5,916 bases of DNA from an uncultured Methylococcaceae bacterium (GCA_903839795.1 CAIMDR010000574.1:1-5916), one strand, 5' to 3'; numbered from the stretch's first letter, positions 1 to 5,640 are shown. Program-made: numbers and translations. The notes: generated by a model not told the origin, from the sequence alone.

Positions 1-125
1 CGCATACCCAGCTGTGCGCCAGTCGCGCATTTTTCCTTGTGGTATTCCAAAGCGGGGCATCTCGGCAACTGCTCCTGCGTTGCGCTACCTCCTGCATCCA
101 TGCAGTCGTTCGTGGTGAAATCCTG
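1..125. other. Non-coding G+C-rich edge with inverted repeats
   Basis: No gene is supported here. The first 120 bases are about 57% G+C by hand count, visibly richer than the flanking ubiX gene and its upstream region. Two small inverted repeats are present: GCAAC (65-69) with GTTGC (79-83), and CTGCAT (92-97) with ATGCAG (100-105), the latter able to fold as a 5-bp stem with a 4-base loop. No T-run follows either of them on the minus strand, so they do not make a standard terminator for ubiX. From about position 101 the minus strand stays open to the window edge, but with no ribosome binding site or family signature. The stretch could be one end of an intergenic repeat; the window is cut off too early to tell. 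Confidence 0.4.
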
Positions 126-704
126 CTACAACAAGCCTTCCCAAGGCGTGTACAAGCCCTCAACATTAACGCCGAACATATCCAGCACCCGACCAACCGT
201 TTCGTTCACCATCGCCGTTAATGAATCGGTTTTGCTGTAAAAAGCCGGCATCGGTGGAAACATAATGCCGCCCATTTCCGTTACAACGCCCATATTTCTG
301 ATATGCACCAAATTTAACGGCGTTTCACGCGGCATTATCACCAAACGCCTGCGCTCTTTTAAAACAACATCAGCGGATCGTGAAATCAAATTATCACCAA
401 AGCCATGAGCCACCGCTGCCAGCGTTTTCATTGAACACGGTGCAATAATCATTCCTTCAGTTTTAAAACCGCCACTGGAAATACTGGCGGCAATATCATC
501 AATACCATGGGTCACATCGGCCAACTTAAACAGTTCGGCCCGCTTCATATCCATTTCGTGTTTTAAATTAACCACACCCGCATTAGAAATAACAAGATGC
601 GTTTCCCATTCTTCCTGTGCCTGTAAAATTTGCAACATTCTTACGCCGTAAACGGCACCGGTTGCACCGGTCATGGCAATAATCAAGCGTTTTTTCTGAG
701 TCAT
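126..704 (-). CDS. ubiX: UbiX-family flavin prenyltransferase
   Basis: Joins a dimethylallyl group to reduced FMN to make prenylated FMN, the cofactor of UbiD-type decarboxylases; in most Proteobacteria this serves the decarboxylation step of ubiquinone synthesis. Acts in the cytosol, usually as a dodecamer (family knowledge). At 192 residues it has normal family length. The Rossmann-like start holds the flavin-binding TGATGAVYG motif (residues 12-20). A serine/glycine segment ASISSGGF follows at 73-80. The family core APCSMKTLAAVAHG begins at 88, and the signature MPRETPLN lies at 124-131 with the conserved Arg-Glu. PAFY at 153-156 carries the tyrosine expected near the active site. No ubiD is visible beside it, which is usual. 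The bases before the ATG (an A/T run) lack a Shine-Dalgarno, but the next Met (residue 11) falls inside the first beta strand, so this start is kept. An aromatic-acid Pad1-type role cannot be excluded. Confidence 0.95.
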   Translation of the reverse strand: MTQKKRLIIAMTGATGAVYGVRMLQILQAQEEWETHLVISNAGVVNLKHEMDMKRAELFKLADVTHGIDDIAASISSGGFKTEGMIIAPCSMKTLAAVAHGFGDNLISRSADVVLKERRRLVIMPRETPLNLVHIRNMGVVTEMGGIMFPPMPAFYSKTDSLTAMVNETVGRVLDMFGVNVEGLYTPWEGLL

Positions 705-827
705 TTTATAATATTATTGAGTGAGTCATACTGTTTACGTCCACATCTGCGAACGTTTAATAAATCAAGTGGACTGATTTTAATCTGTGTGGCGATTTAA
801 AGTATAACAAGGCCATTAAAAATAATT
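705..827 (-). promoter_or_regulatory. Leader and possible promoter of ubiX
   Basis: Reading the minus strand, TGTTATACT (809 down to 801) is a good extended -10 element (TG-N-TATACT) with no clear -35 box. Transcription would start near 793-795 and give a leader of about 90 bases. Inside that leader GTCCAC (739-744 on the plus strand) pairs with GTGGAC (769-774), a 6-bp stem around a 24-base loop. No Shine-Dalgarno precedes the ubiX ATG at 704. The promoter is inferred from the -10 match alone. Confidence 0.35.
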
Positions 828-866
828 CACAAAAAGAAAAAATCCACTGCTTTATGGCAAGCAGGC
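828..866 (-). terminator. Intrinsic terminator of the sensor/regulator operon
   Basis: On the minus strand the sequence forms a 6-bp stem, CTGCTT (864-859) with AAGCAG (852-847), closing a 6-base loop. After a few bases comes a T-rich tract (842 down to about 832, six T, one C, five T). It lies about 65 bases past the stop codon of the response regulator at 933 and before the presumed ubiX promoter, so it would separate the two-component operon from ubiX. Confidence 0.7.
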
Positions 867-932
867 CAAGAGCTTTCCTTTACAAAAACTCGCTTGGATA
901 AGCTCAAAATGGCGCAGGATTTTTGTTTATTC

Positions 933-1730
933 TTATTGCCGGATACTCGGCCGACCCAATGCCTTGCGCAAGTCGTCCAAATAATTTTTACCACCTACCG
1001 CCAGCTCATCGACGCAACCGAGAAAAGTAACATTATACCCCTCGACTCTATAAAGATCGGGCTTAAGTCCATTAACATGATTAAGATTAACCAGATGACT
1101 TTTATGAATTTGCATAAAATCAGACAATTCATAATCAATTTTCCATTGCTTTAAGGTAGTATGAATACCATCCAGTACCTCACCGTGCACCAGTTTCACC
1201 TTAACGGTCTTTCCATTGTAATTGGTTTGAATATATAAAATATCATCCGGCTTTATATATTTTATACACCAAACGGCTTCCTCACGATTTATGGCTTTAT
1301 GTCTAATCTCAATACGGTTTAGCGGTGGATTTCCAATATTTTGTAGCGGTTGCGCTTTACGTATTCTATCCAGTGCTTGCGCCACTTTGGCATCATCAAG
1401 CGGCTTGAGCAAATAACCAAAAGGTTGTACCTGAATCGCAGCTAAAGCAAATTGCGCATCACCGGTCGTAAATACCAGCCAAGGTAATTTGGATAAAGAG
1501 TGGCGGTCTATACGATAAGCCAAATCCAAACCGGCACGTTGTCCTTCCGTTTCAATATCAATATCCAGAAATATGCCGTCAATATTGCCGGCTTCTATCA
1601 GCGGCCAAGTGCTGGCCGTATCCTCAAAAACACCGACTATCTCTACATCAGGATGCAGCGATAATAAATATTTTAATTCATCTTGAGCCAGAGGCCGATC
1701 TTCAACAATTATTACGCGCATTTTTTTCAT
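933..1730 (-). CDS. LytTR-family response regulator
   Basis: Cytoplasmic DNA-binding response regulator, predicted partner of the kinase encoded just upstream. An N-terminal receiver domain (about residues 4-125) shows the acidic pair Glu10-Asp11, the phospho-acceptor Asp56 in IFLDIDI, the switch Thr88-Thr89 and the conserved Lys109-Pro110. The C-terminal LytTR domain (about 138-258) has the typical DILYIQTN strand (163-170) and the HKSHLVNLNHV signature (209-219). LytTR domains bind paired 9-bp direct repeats and often control cell-surface, autolysis, biofilm or secretion genes (family knowledge). Length of 265 residues is slightly above the usual 240-250. The loop after Asp56 is about three residues longer than in typical members and lacks the usual Met-Pro. 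Start codon: ATG 22 bp after the kinase stop, preceded by a weak purine stretch (AAAAAGAAG); Met4 is an alternative. The gene belongs to the LytR/AlgR class, but its targets cannot be named. Confidence 0.93.
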   Translation of the reverse strand: MKKMRVIIVEDRPLAQDELKYLLSLHPDVEIVGVFEDTASTWPLIEAGNIDGIFLDIDIETEGQRAGLDLAYRIDRHSLSKLPWLVFTTGDAQFALAAIQVQPFGYLLKPLDDAKVAQALDRIRKAQPLQNIGNPPLNRIEIRHKAINREEAVWCIKYIKPDDILYIQTNYNGKTVKVKLVHGEVLDGIHTTLKQWKIDYELSDFMQIHKSHLVNLNHVNGLKPDLYRVEGYNVTFLGCVDELAVGGKNYLDDLRKALGRPSIRQ

Positions 1731-1752
1731 AATTCACTTCTTTTTGCTTGTT

Positions 1753-3072
1753 TCAGTAGTGCGACAGTGTGCCTTGACCTACAATACTGTCAAAGCTTAA
1801 CTCAACGCTTTCGCCAAATATCAAGCGCAAACTTTGCAGTAATTGATGCAGTGCCACCCCGCTGCCCTTATTTTCCGATTGTACCGGGCGCTTGCCCAGC
1901 TCAAGTAAACGTTCAGGCGTTATACCTCGGCCATTATCACTTACTTGCAATAATAACAACTCGCCTTCCGTACGCGCACTCACCAGCAGTTGATAAGGTG
2001 CCGGACGGCCTTTAAAGCCATGTTTCAAGGCATTTTCCACCAGTGTTAAAAGACAGCCCGGAAGTACCTGTACCGTCAATAATTCTTCCGCAACGGCAAA
2101 ATCATCCTGTAACTTATCGGCCAAGCCTAAACGTTGCAAGGCCAGAAAACATTGCAGTTGTGCGAGCTCTTGCGCCAGAGTAATGGTATTGAGTCCGGCA
2201 AATTGACGCGTATATTGAAAGAAATCCGCCAACTGACCCACATAATATCGGGCCTTGTCAGGATCAGATCTAATCAGCGACCTAAGATCATTCAGCGCAT
2301 TATTCAAAAAATGAGGATCAACCTGTGCCCGCAAAGCCCGAAGCTCAGCCTGTAAAGCCAGCAAACGTGACTCTTTAGCTTCATTCTCCAGGCGGTCACG
2401 ATCAAGATCACGCATAATCAAAAAAAACAACATGCATCCCAAGCTATTAATAATACCAACCGGTACCACCACCTCCCAAGATAATGCCAACGCGTCGTTG
2501 TAAGGCCGCACGAGCATTAAAATCAGTAATCTATGCAGTAAAGTTCCTGCCATCGCAACCCAAAACACACCGGTTACCCTGTCCACCCAGTGCGGTCGAA
2601 GATAGCGTATACCACCCGCAAATAGCCCTAGCAACATAGTGGCTAAACCACTCGCCTGTGCAGCAAAGCCGCCTAATTGGTAGCGTTCCGCGCCCGCCAG
2701 CAGGCCTGCGCCCAAGCCGACCCACGGCCCACCTATCAAACCTGAGGCCAGAACCATAGTGTCGCGAAAACCGACGAGAGCCTGAGTTTCTCCAAGTTGG
2801 ACCGGTATCTGTGCTGCCAAGTCGATTGCCTGTAAATCTTGATGTATATCGATGGGGACACCACTGTGCGTACCTATGATAGCCAGCAAAGCAAATACCA
2901 ATATGGCCGGAATCCGGTAACGCCATGTTACTTCAGCGCCACGCAAGGCCTGACGCAACCATTCAAAACGGATGGCAATAAACGCGGCAACGACGACAAT
3001 AAAAAGCTTCGGTATTATTTGCACAATTATATCAAACCAATGCAAGCAAATAGATACACCCGATAAATTCAT
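1753..3072 (-). CDS. LytS/AlgZ-type membrane sensor histidine kinase
   Basis: Inner-membrane sensor that autophosphorylates and passes phosphate to the LytTR regulator. The first ~220 residues hold about six hydrophobic segments (near 12-34, 53-70, 104-127, 135-153, 166-188, 198-219). The GLIGGPWVGLGAGLLAGAER stretch (111-130) is characteristic of the 5TM-5TMR_LYT sensor domain of LytS proteins. A short helical linker (about 225-250) leads to the His_kinase domain with phospho-acceptor His254 in DPHFLNNALNDL. The HATPase domain follows: N-box LVENALKH (344-351), DNGRGI (379-384) and GSGVAL (403-408). The residue after PHFL is Asn rather than the usual Phe. There is no large periplasmic domain, so the signal is probably sensed in or at the membrane. 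Start ATG is preceded by GGATAAG at suitable spacing. The 22-bp gap to the regulator indicates one transcript. Kinase class is certain; the stimulus is unknown. Confidence 0.94.
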   Translation of the reverse strand: MNLSGVSICLHWFDIIVQIIPKLFIVVVAAFIAIRFEWLRQALRGAEVTWRYRIPAILVFALLAIIGTHSGVPIDIHQDLQAIDLAAQIPVQLGETQALVGFRDTMVLASGLIGGPWVGLGAGLLAGAERYQLGGFAAQASGLATMLLGLFAGGIRYLRPHWVDRVTGVFWVAMAGTLLHRLLILMLVRPYNDALALSWEVVVPVGIINSLGCMLFFLIMRDLDRDRLENEAKESRLLALQAELRALRAQVDPHFLNNALNDLRSLIRSDPDKARYYVGQLADFFQYTRQFAGLNTITLAQELAQLQCFLALQRLGLADKLQDDFAVAEELLTVQVLPGCLLTLVENALKHGFKGRPAPYQLLVSARTEGELLLLQVSDNGRGITPERLLELGKRPVQSENKGSGVALHQLLQSLRLIFGESVELSFDSIVGQGTLSHY

Positions 3073-3504
3073 TGCTTATCCAACTATTAACTGAAAAGTG
3101 AAGCTTATCTTAGCAGACTTACCAACACTCATCCTCGCCATTCACCCTTAAAAACCGGTCTTTCACGTGATAAATACAGCCATTGATACACACCCTATCG
3201 TAACGGCTTTTAATTTCTGAATAATAGCACTCGCATTGACAAGAAACTGAAGGTGGTTTTTATATGAAACGGGGTAGTGGATGCTTTCCTTATCAGTCAT
3301 CTCAGTAGCCATTTCTGATGCCGGTCGCGGTTTGCAGCCCCGACTGAAACGTTTGAAGGCTTCGATTAAAAAACCTTCTCACGCTTCACTATTTCTTGGG
3401 TAGTTCTGATCGAACAAGGCCATGTAAATCGTAGAGAGGATAAACGTAATTTTAAGCGGGTTCGTTCATTCTTTATTCATCTTTATTAGCCACAATGGCT
3501 ACCG

Positions 3505-3615
3505 ACTTACGGTGGGGGACAGCCTGTTTTTTAGTGCATTAGAAAGGCGGCAGTTACCTTTAATTTTCTTGAGTTCACCTTGATGGTTCATAGTCAAAAG
3601 TGTCCTGCCGTAAGT
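3505..3615. repeat. Imperfect inverted-repeat pair bounding 111 bp
   Basis: ACTTACGGTGGGGGACA (3505-3521) is matched in reverse complement by TGTCCTGCCGTAAGT (3601-3615). The outer eight bases are perfect, and GGACA is shared after a short indel. The layout resembles the terminal repeats of a small non-autonomous element (MITE). No target-site duplication is visible in the flanks (left TACCG, right TGGAA), and no copy elsewhere in the window supports mobility. It could equally be a large RNA or DNA hairpin in the leader of the downstream gene. Confidence 0.4.
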
Positions 3616-3658
3616 TGGAAGCCGCCACCATTTTTTTAAAAATTTTTTAATCAATTAC

Positions 3659-3662
3659 AGGA
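3659..3662 (+). promoter_or_regulatory. Ribosome binding site of first PEP-CTERM gene
   Basis: AGGA stands nine bases before the ATG at 3672. It is the only purine-rich Shine-Dalgarno match in an A/T-rich leader and fixes the start, which is also supported by the basic signal-peptide N-terminus that follows. Confidence 0.7.
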
Positions 3663-3671
3663 AATATAATC

Positions 3672-4562
3672 ATGAAAAAATTTAAGAAACAGACTTTAAT
3701 CGTTATTAGTGGCTTAACAATGCTGGTGAGTGCCGGAACTGCATTAAGCTCTACAACCAGTGCAGCGGCAACAATTGACTGGAGCACCTTCGCTATTACC
3801 GGTTATGGATTGGGATTAAATGCGGCACCAAGCTATACCTTAAACGGCCAGAACTCAAACACCTCATCAAGCGTGAGCGATTGGGTTAACTGGAATGGTA
3901 ATACCTCGAACAACTCCCGTTCATTTAGTGCCAGCACAGAAGGAACCGGTGCAGGCAGCGGTTCTGCAAGCGCTTCGCGTAATGCCAATATAAATATCTT
4001 GGGCACCGGTTTTCTGGTGCTATCTGCAAACTATGCGATTAACGCGGCGATTAACGAGAATAATAATGGCGGGTCATATTACAATTACGATTACAATTCA
4101 GCAAGTGCTTCAGTTAATTTTAACTTAAGCAACAATTCTTCAATCAGCAGTGGCACCTCCTCTTCTCAAGCCAACATTAGTTTGGGATCGCCATGGTGGT
4201 ACGGAAATTCAACCCTGACAGCTGATCAAAAACAAGGCACTTTAGCCGTTGGCGTGATGGTTAACAACGGCGATGTGTTAAATTTTTCAAGTGCTGTTTC
4301 TGCTAATGCGCATGAAATTAATTCAATTATATTTAACCCTATTACGTTTAGTGGTGGGGATAGTGGCCTCATTATGACTGCTATTGATCCTGGATTTTAT
4401 AATCCCGGAGTCTTATATAACTATGATTTTGTTGCAACCTTTGACCCTCCTGTTTTAGCAACCCTTACAGCAGTACCAGTGCCTGCTGCACTGTGGCTGT
4501 TCAGCACCGCGTTGGTTGGGCTCGTTGGCTTGGGTCGCCCTAAAAAAGCGGTTATGGGGTAG
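3672..4562 (+). CDS. Exported PEP-CTERM (VPVPA-type) sorting protein, copy 1
   Basis: Predicted secreted or surface protein of 296 residues with no catalytic motif I recognise. Residues 1-33 form a signal peptide: basic MKKFKK, a hydrophobic core (about 8-25), then a likely cleavage near SAAA (30-33). The middle is rich in Asn, Ser, Gly and Ala, with many N-X-S/T triplets, as in PEP-CTERM cargo proteins. The C-terminus is a tripartite sorting signal: VPVPAA (268-273), hydrophobic helix (about 274-287), and basic RPKK (289-292). By family knowledge such tails are recognised by an exosortase in the inner membrane, cleaved, and the protein is exported, often to exopolysaccharide or biofilm matrix. 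The tail continues AVMG beyond the basic cluster, which is unusual. It is a clear paralog of the next gene (shared DWSTF, ITGYGLGLNAAP, SSSVSDWV, NSASASVNFN, VMVNNGD-type blocks) but has about 44 extra residues before VPVPAA. Function of the conserved region is unknown. Confidence 0.85.
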   Translation: MKKFKKQTLIVISGLTMLVSAGTALSSTTSAAATIDWSTFAITGYGLGLNAAPSYTLNGQNSNTSSSVSDWVNWNGNTSNNSRSFSASTEGTGAGSGSASASRNANINILGTGFLVLSANYAINAAINENNNGGSYYNYDYNSASASVNFNLSNNSSISSGTSSSQANISLGSPWWYGNSTLTADQKQGTLAVGVMVNNGDVLNFSSAVSANAHEINSIIFNPITFSGGDSGLIMTAIDPGFYNPGVLYNYDFVATFDPPVLATLTAVPVPAALWLFSTALVGLVGLGRPKKAVMG

Positions 4563-4569
4563 CGTAATA

Positions 4570-4610
4570 GGAGGCGCATTAGTCACGAAAAATGCGCCTC
4601 CGTTCTTTCG
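4570..4610 (+). terminator. Strong hairpin terminator after copy 1
   Basis: GGAGGCGCATT (4570-4580) and AATGCGCCTCC (4591-4601) form a perfect 11-bp stem with a 10-base loop, starting eight bases after the stop codon. The following GTTCTTTCG is only a modest T-rich tail. The position and stem strength still make this the likely end of the first PEP-CTERM transcript, which means copy 2 probably has its own promoter. Confidence 0.75.
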
Positions 4611-4639
4611 CAAATTTGGCTATCAACTTAACACGGGAC

Positions 4640-4672
4640 AGACCTGGCAGGTTTTGTAAGCCTGACAGGTCT
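4640..4672. repeat. Palindromic intergenic repeat (REP-like)
   Basis: AGACCTGGCAGG (4640-4651) and CCTGACAGGTCT (4661-4672) pair at 11 of 12 positions around a 9-base loop (TTTTGTAAG). Each arm itself holds a CCTG/CAGG pair, so the unit is internally symmetrical. Palindromes of this CCTGNCAGG style occur as dispersed intergenic repeats in many bacteria (general knowledge, not checked here). A weak T-run (4683-4687) follows ten bases later, so it might also back up the terminator before it. Confidence 0.65.
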
Positions 4673-4690
4673 AACTTCGGTCTTTTTGTC

Positions 4691-4707
4691 CTGACTAAAG
4701 TGGTCAG
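4691..4707. repeat. Short dyad CTGAC-N7-GTCAG upstream of copy 2
   Basis: CTGAC (4691-4695) is repeated in reverse complement as GTCAG (4703-4707), seven bases apart. It lies about 55 bases before the start codon of the second PEP-CTERM gene, in the region where its promoter should be, so it could be an operator half-site pair. A 5-bp dyad alone is weak evidence. Confidence 0.3.
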
Positions 4708-4748
4708 CCGCTAATTTTATTACACTAAGAATAAAATCGCTAAACCAT

Positions 4749-4754
4749 AGGGAG
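4749..4754 (+). promoter_or_regulatory. Ribosome binding site deciding a GTG start
   Basis: AGGGAG ends seven bases before a GTG at 4762. It selects this GTG as the start of copy 2. The following residues KNLKK match the N-terminus of copy 1 (KKFKK), which confirms the choice. Confidence 0.8.
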
Positions 4755-4761
4755 TTTACTT

Positions 4762-5505
4762 GTGAAAAATTTAAAAAAGCGAGCTTTTACAATCTTCAGC
4801 GGCTTGATGATGATCATGAATGCCGAAACCGCACTAAGCTCTACAACACAGGCGTCTGCCATAATCGATTGGAGTACTTTCAGCATTACCGGTTACGGTC
4901 TGGGGTTAAATGCCGCGCCAATCTTTACTTTAAACGGACAGTCCTCGAACGCCTCATCAAGTGTGAGTGATTGGGTCAGCTGGACTAGTGACACGCCAAA
5001 CAACGCCCATTTATTGGGTGCCCATATAGAAGGAACAGGTGCAGGCACCGGTTCTGCCAATGCCTCGCGCAGTGCCAATTTAACTATTTCCGGAAGCGGA
5101 TTTCTGGTGATATCAGCCGACTATGCAATAAACGCGGTAATCGCCGCAAACAACTGTTATGGCTATTATTGTTATGATCAAAACTCAGCCAGTGCTTCAG
5201 TTAATTTTAATGTAAACAATAATTCTTTAATCACCAGCGGCTCTTCTGCTTCCCAAGATAACCTTAGTCTTGGAAATCCAGGGTGGAATAACGCGTATTC
5301 AGGCTTAACGTCTGCTCATAAACAAGGGATTTTGTCCGTTGGCCTTATGGTTAATAACGGCGATATCTTAAATTTCTCAAGTGCTCTTTACGCTTCTGCC
5401 CATGACAATGGACTTAGCCCAATAACAACTGTACCCGTACCGGCCGCAATAGGGCTGTTTGGCACAGGATTGATTGGGCTCGTTGGCTTGGGACGACGCC
5501 GATAA
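4762..5505 (+). CDS. Exported PEP-CTERM (VPVPA-type) sorting protein, copy 2
   Basis: Second paralog, 247 residues, starting with GTG. It has a signal peptide with basic MKNLKKR, a hydrophobic Met-rich core (about 8-25), and likely cleavage near ASA (31-33). The mature part follows copy 1 almost without gaps from IDWSTF (35-40) to NNGD and LNFSSA (198-208). The C-terminal sorting signal is canonical: VPVPAA (224-229), a Gly/Leu-rich hydrophobic helix (about 230-243), and terminal RRR (245-247). Compared with copy 1 it lacks about 44 residues just before VPVPAA, so the sorting tail follows the conserved region almost directly. Two cysteines at 132 and 137, absent from copy 1, sit in a Tyr/Asn-rich loop and could form a disulfide. 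The presumed fate is export and processing by an exosortase encoded elsewhere. The role of the conserved region is unknown; an adhesin or matrix role is only a guess. Confidence 0.85.
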   Translation: MKNLKKRAFTIFSGLMMIMNAETALSSTTQASAIIDWSTFSITGYGLGLNAAPIFTLNGQSSNASSSVSDWVSWTSDTPNNAHLLGAHIEGTGAGTGSANASRSANLTISGSGFLVISADYAINAVIAANNCYGYYCYDQNSASASVNFNVNNNSLITSGSSASQDNLSLGNPGWNNAYSGLTSAHKQGILSVGLMVNNGDILNFSSALYASAHDNGLSPITTVPVPAAIGLFGTGLIGLVGLGRRR

Positions 5506-5511
5506 ATTTAT

Positions 5512-5566
5512 AGCATAGGGCGTTAACAGATACACCAAGGTTTCTGTTGATGACTAACCCTATGCT
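5512..5566 (+). repeat. Nested stem-loop after copy 2, possible transcript end
   Basis: AGCATAGGG (5512-5520) pairs perfectly with CCCTATGCT (5558-5566). Inside it, AACAGA (5525-5530) pairs with TCTGTT (5543-5548). The structure begins six bases after the stop codon of copy 2. No T-run follows, so it is not a standard intrinsic terminator; it could protect the 3' end of the mRNA, or be an intergenic repeat. Confidence 0.55.
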
Positions 5567-5604
5567 CTGATCCTACGAAGAATAGCGACTAACCAAGGTG
5601 GGAC

Positions 5605-5640
5605 AAGCCGTCATTACAGGCTTTGCTTACTCATAAGCAA
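5605..5640 (+). other. Two adjacent small hairpins upstream of the last gene
   Basis: AAGCC (5605-5609) pairs with GGCTT (5619-5623), and TTGCTTA (5623-5629) pairs with TAAGCAA (5634-5640) around a 4-base loop. They share base 5623, so the two could compete or stack. They lie 75-110 bases before the ATG at 5715, either in the leader or just upstream of the promoter. No T-run follows. A possible -35-like TTGATA occurs further on (near 5673), but its -10 partner is poor. Confidence 0.35.

Larger units (their letters stand above)
3073..3671. other. Gene-free divergent intergenic region, possibly a decayed element
   Basis: About 600 bp between the divergent kinase and PEP-CTERM genes. No intact gene was found. 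On the minus strand a frame from ATG 3423 to the stop at 3163 spans 87 codons, broken only by TGA at 3381-3379. A second short frame runs from ATG 3591 to TAG 3499 (30 residues). These could be debris of a former gene or chance. An imperfect inverted-repeat pair bounds 3505-3615. Bases 3631-3650 are a pure A/T run (seven T, five A, six T, two A) just before the ribosome binding site of the next gene. Promoters for both flanking genes must lie here or nearby, but none has a clear -35/-10 pair. Confidence 0.5.

Noticed and set aside
2531..2926. 131-residue minus-strand reading frame inside the kinase gene
   Set aside because: It is a shadow in another frame of the clearly coding kinase membrane domain and has no family signature.
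3086..3094. Minus-strand TCAGTTAAT matches the 9-bp LytTR half-site consensus, just upstream of the kinase start
   Set aside because: LytTR sites come as two direct repeats about 21-22 bp apart and no partner was found at that spacing. A single match to such a degenerate motif is expected by chance in 600 bp read on both strands.
3320..3338. Sigma-54-like GG...GC pattern (CCGGTCGCGGTTTGCA)
   Set aside because: Only nine bases separate GG and GC instead of ten, the TGGCAC part is missing, and it lies about 340 bp from the gene.
3546..3637. GGCGGC (3546-3551) and GCCGCC (3621-3626) followed by seven T as a plus-strand terminator
   Set aside because: The loop would be 69 bases for a 6-bp stem, and there is no plus-strand gene upstream for it to terminate.
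4645..4660. TGGCAGGTTTTGTAA resembles a sigma-54 promoter before copy 2
   Set aside because: The -12 GC is absent at the required spacing, and the sequence is explained by the palindrome at 4640-4672.
4893..5078. Minus-strand 61-residue frame opposite copy 2
   Set aside because: It is a mirror of a coding region with repetitive Ser/Ala/Gly codons and has no start signal.
5512..5566. Integron attC site
   Set aside because: The stem-loop has similar size, but the required RYYYAAC and GTTRRRY core sites are not present at its ends.
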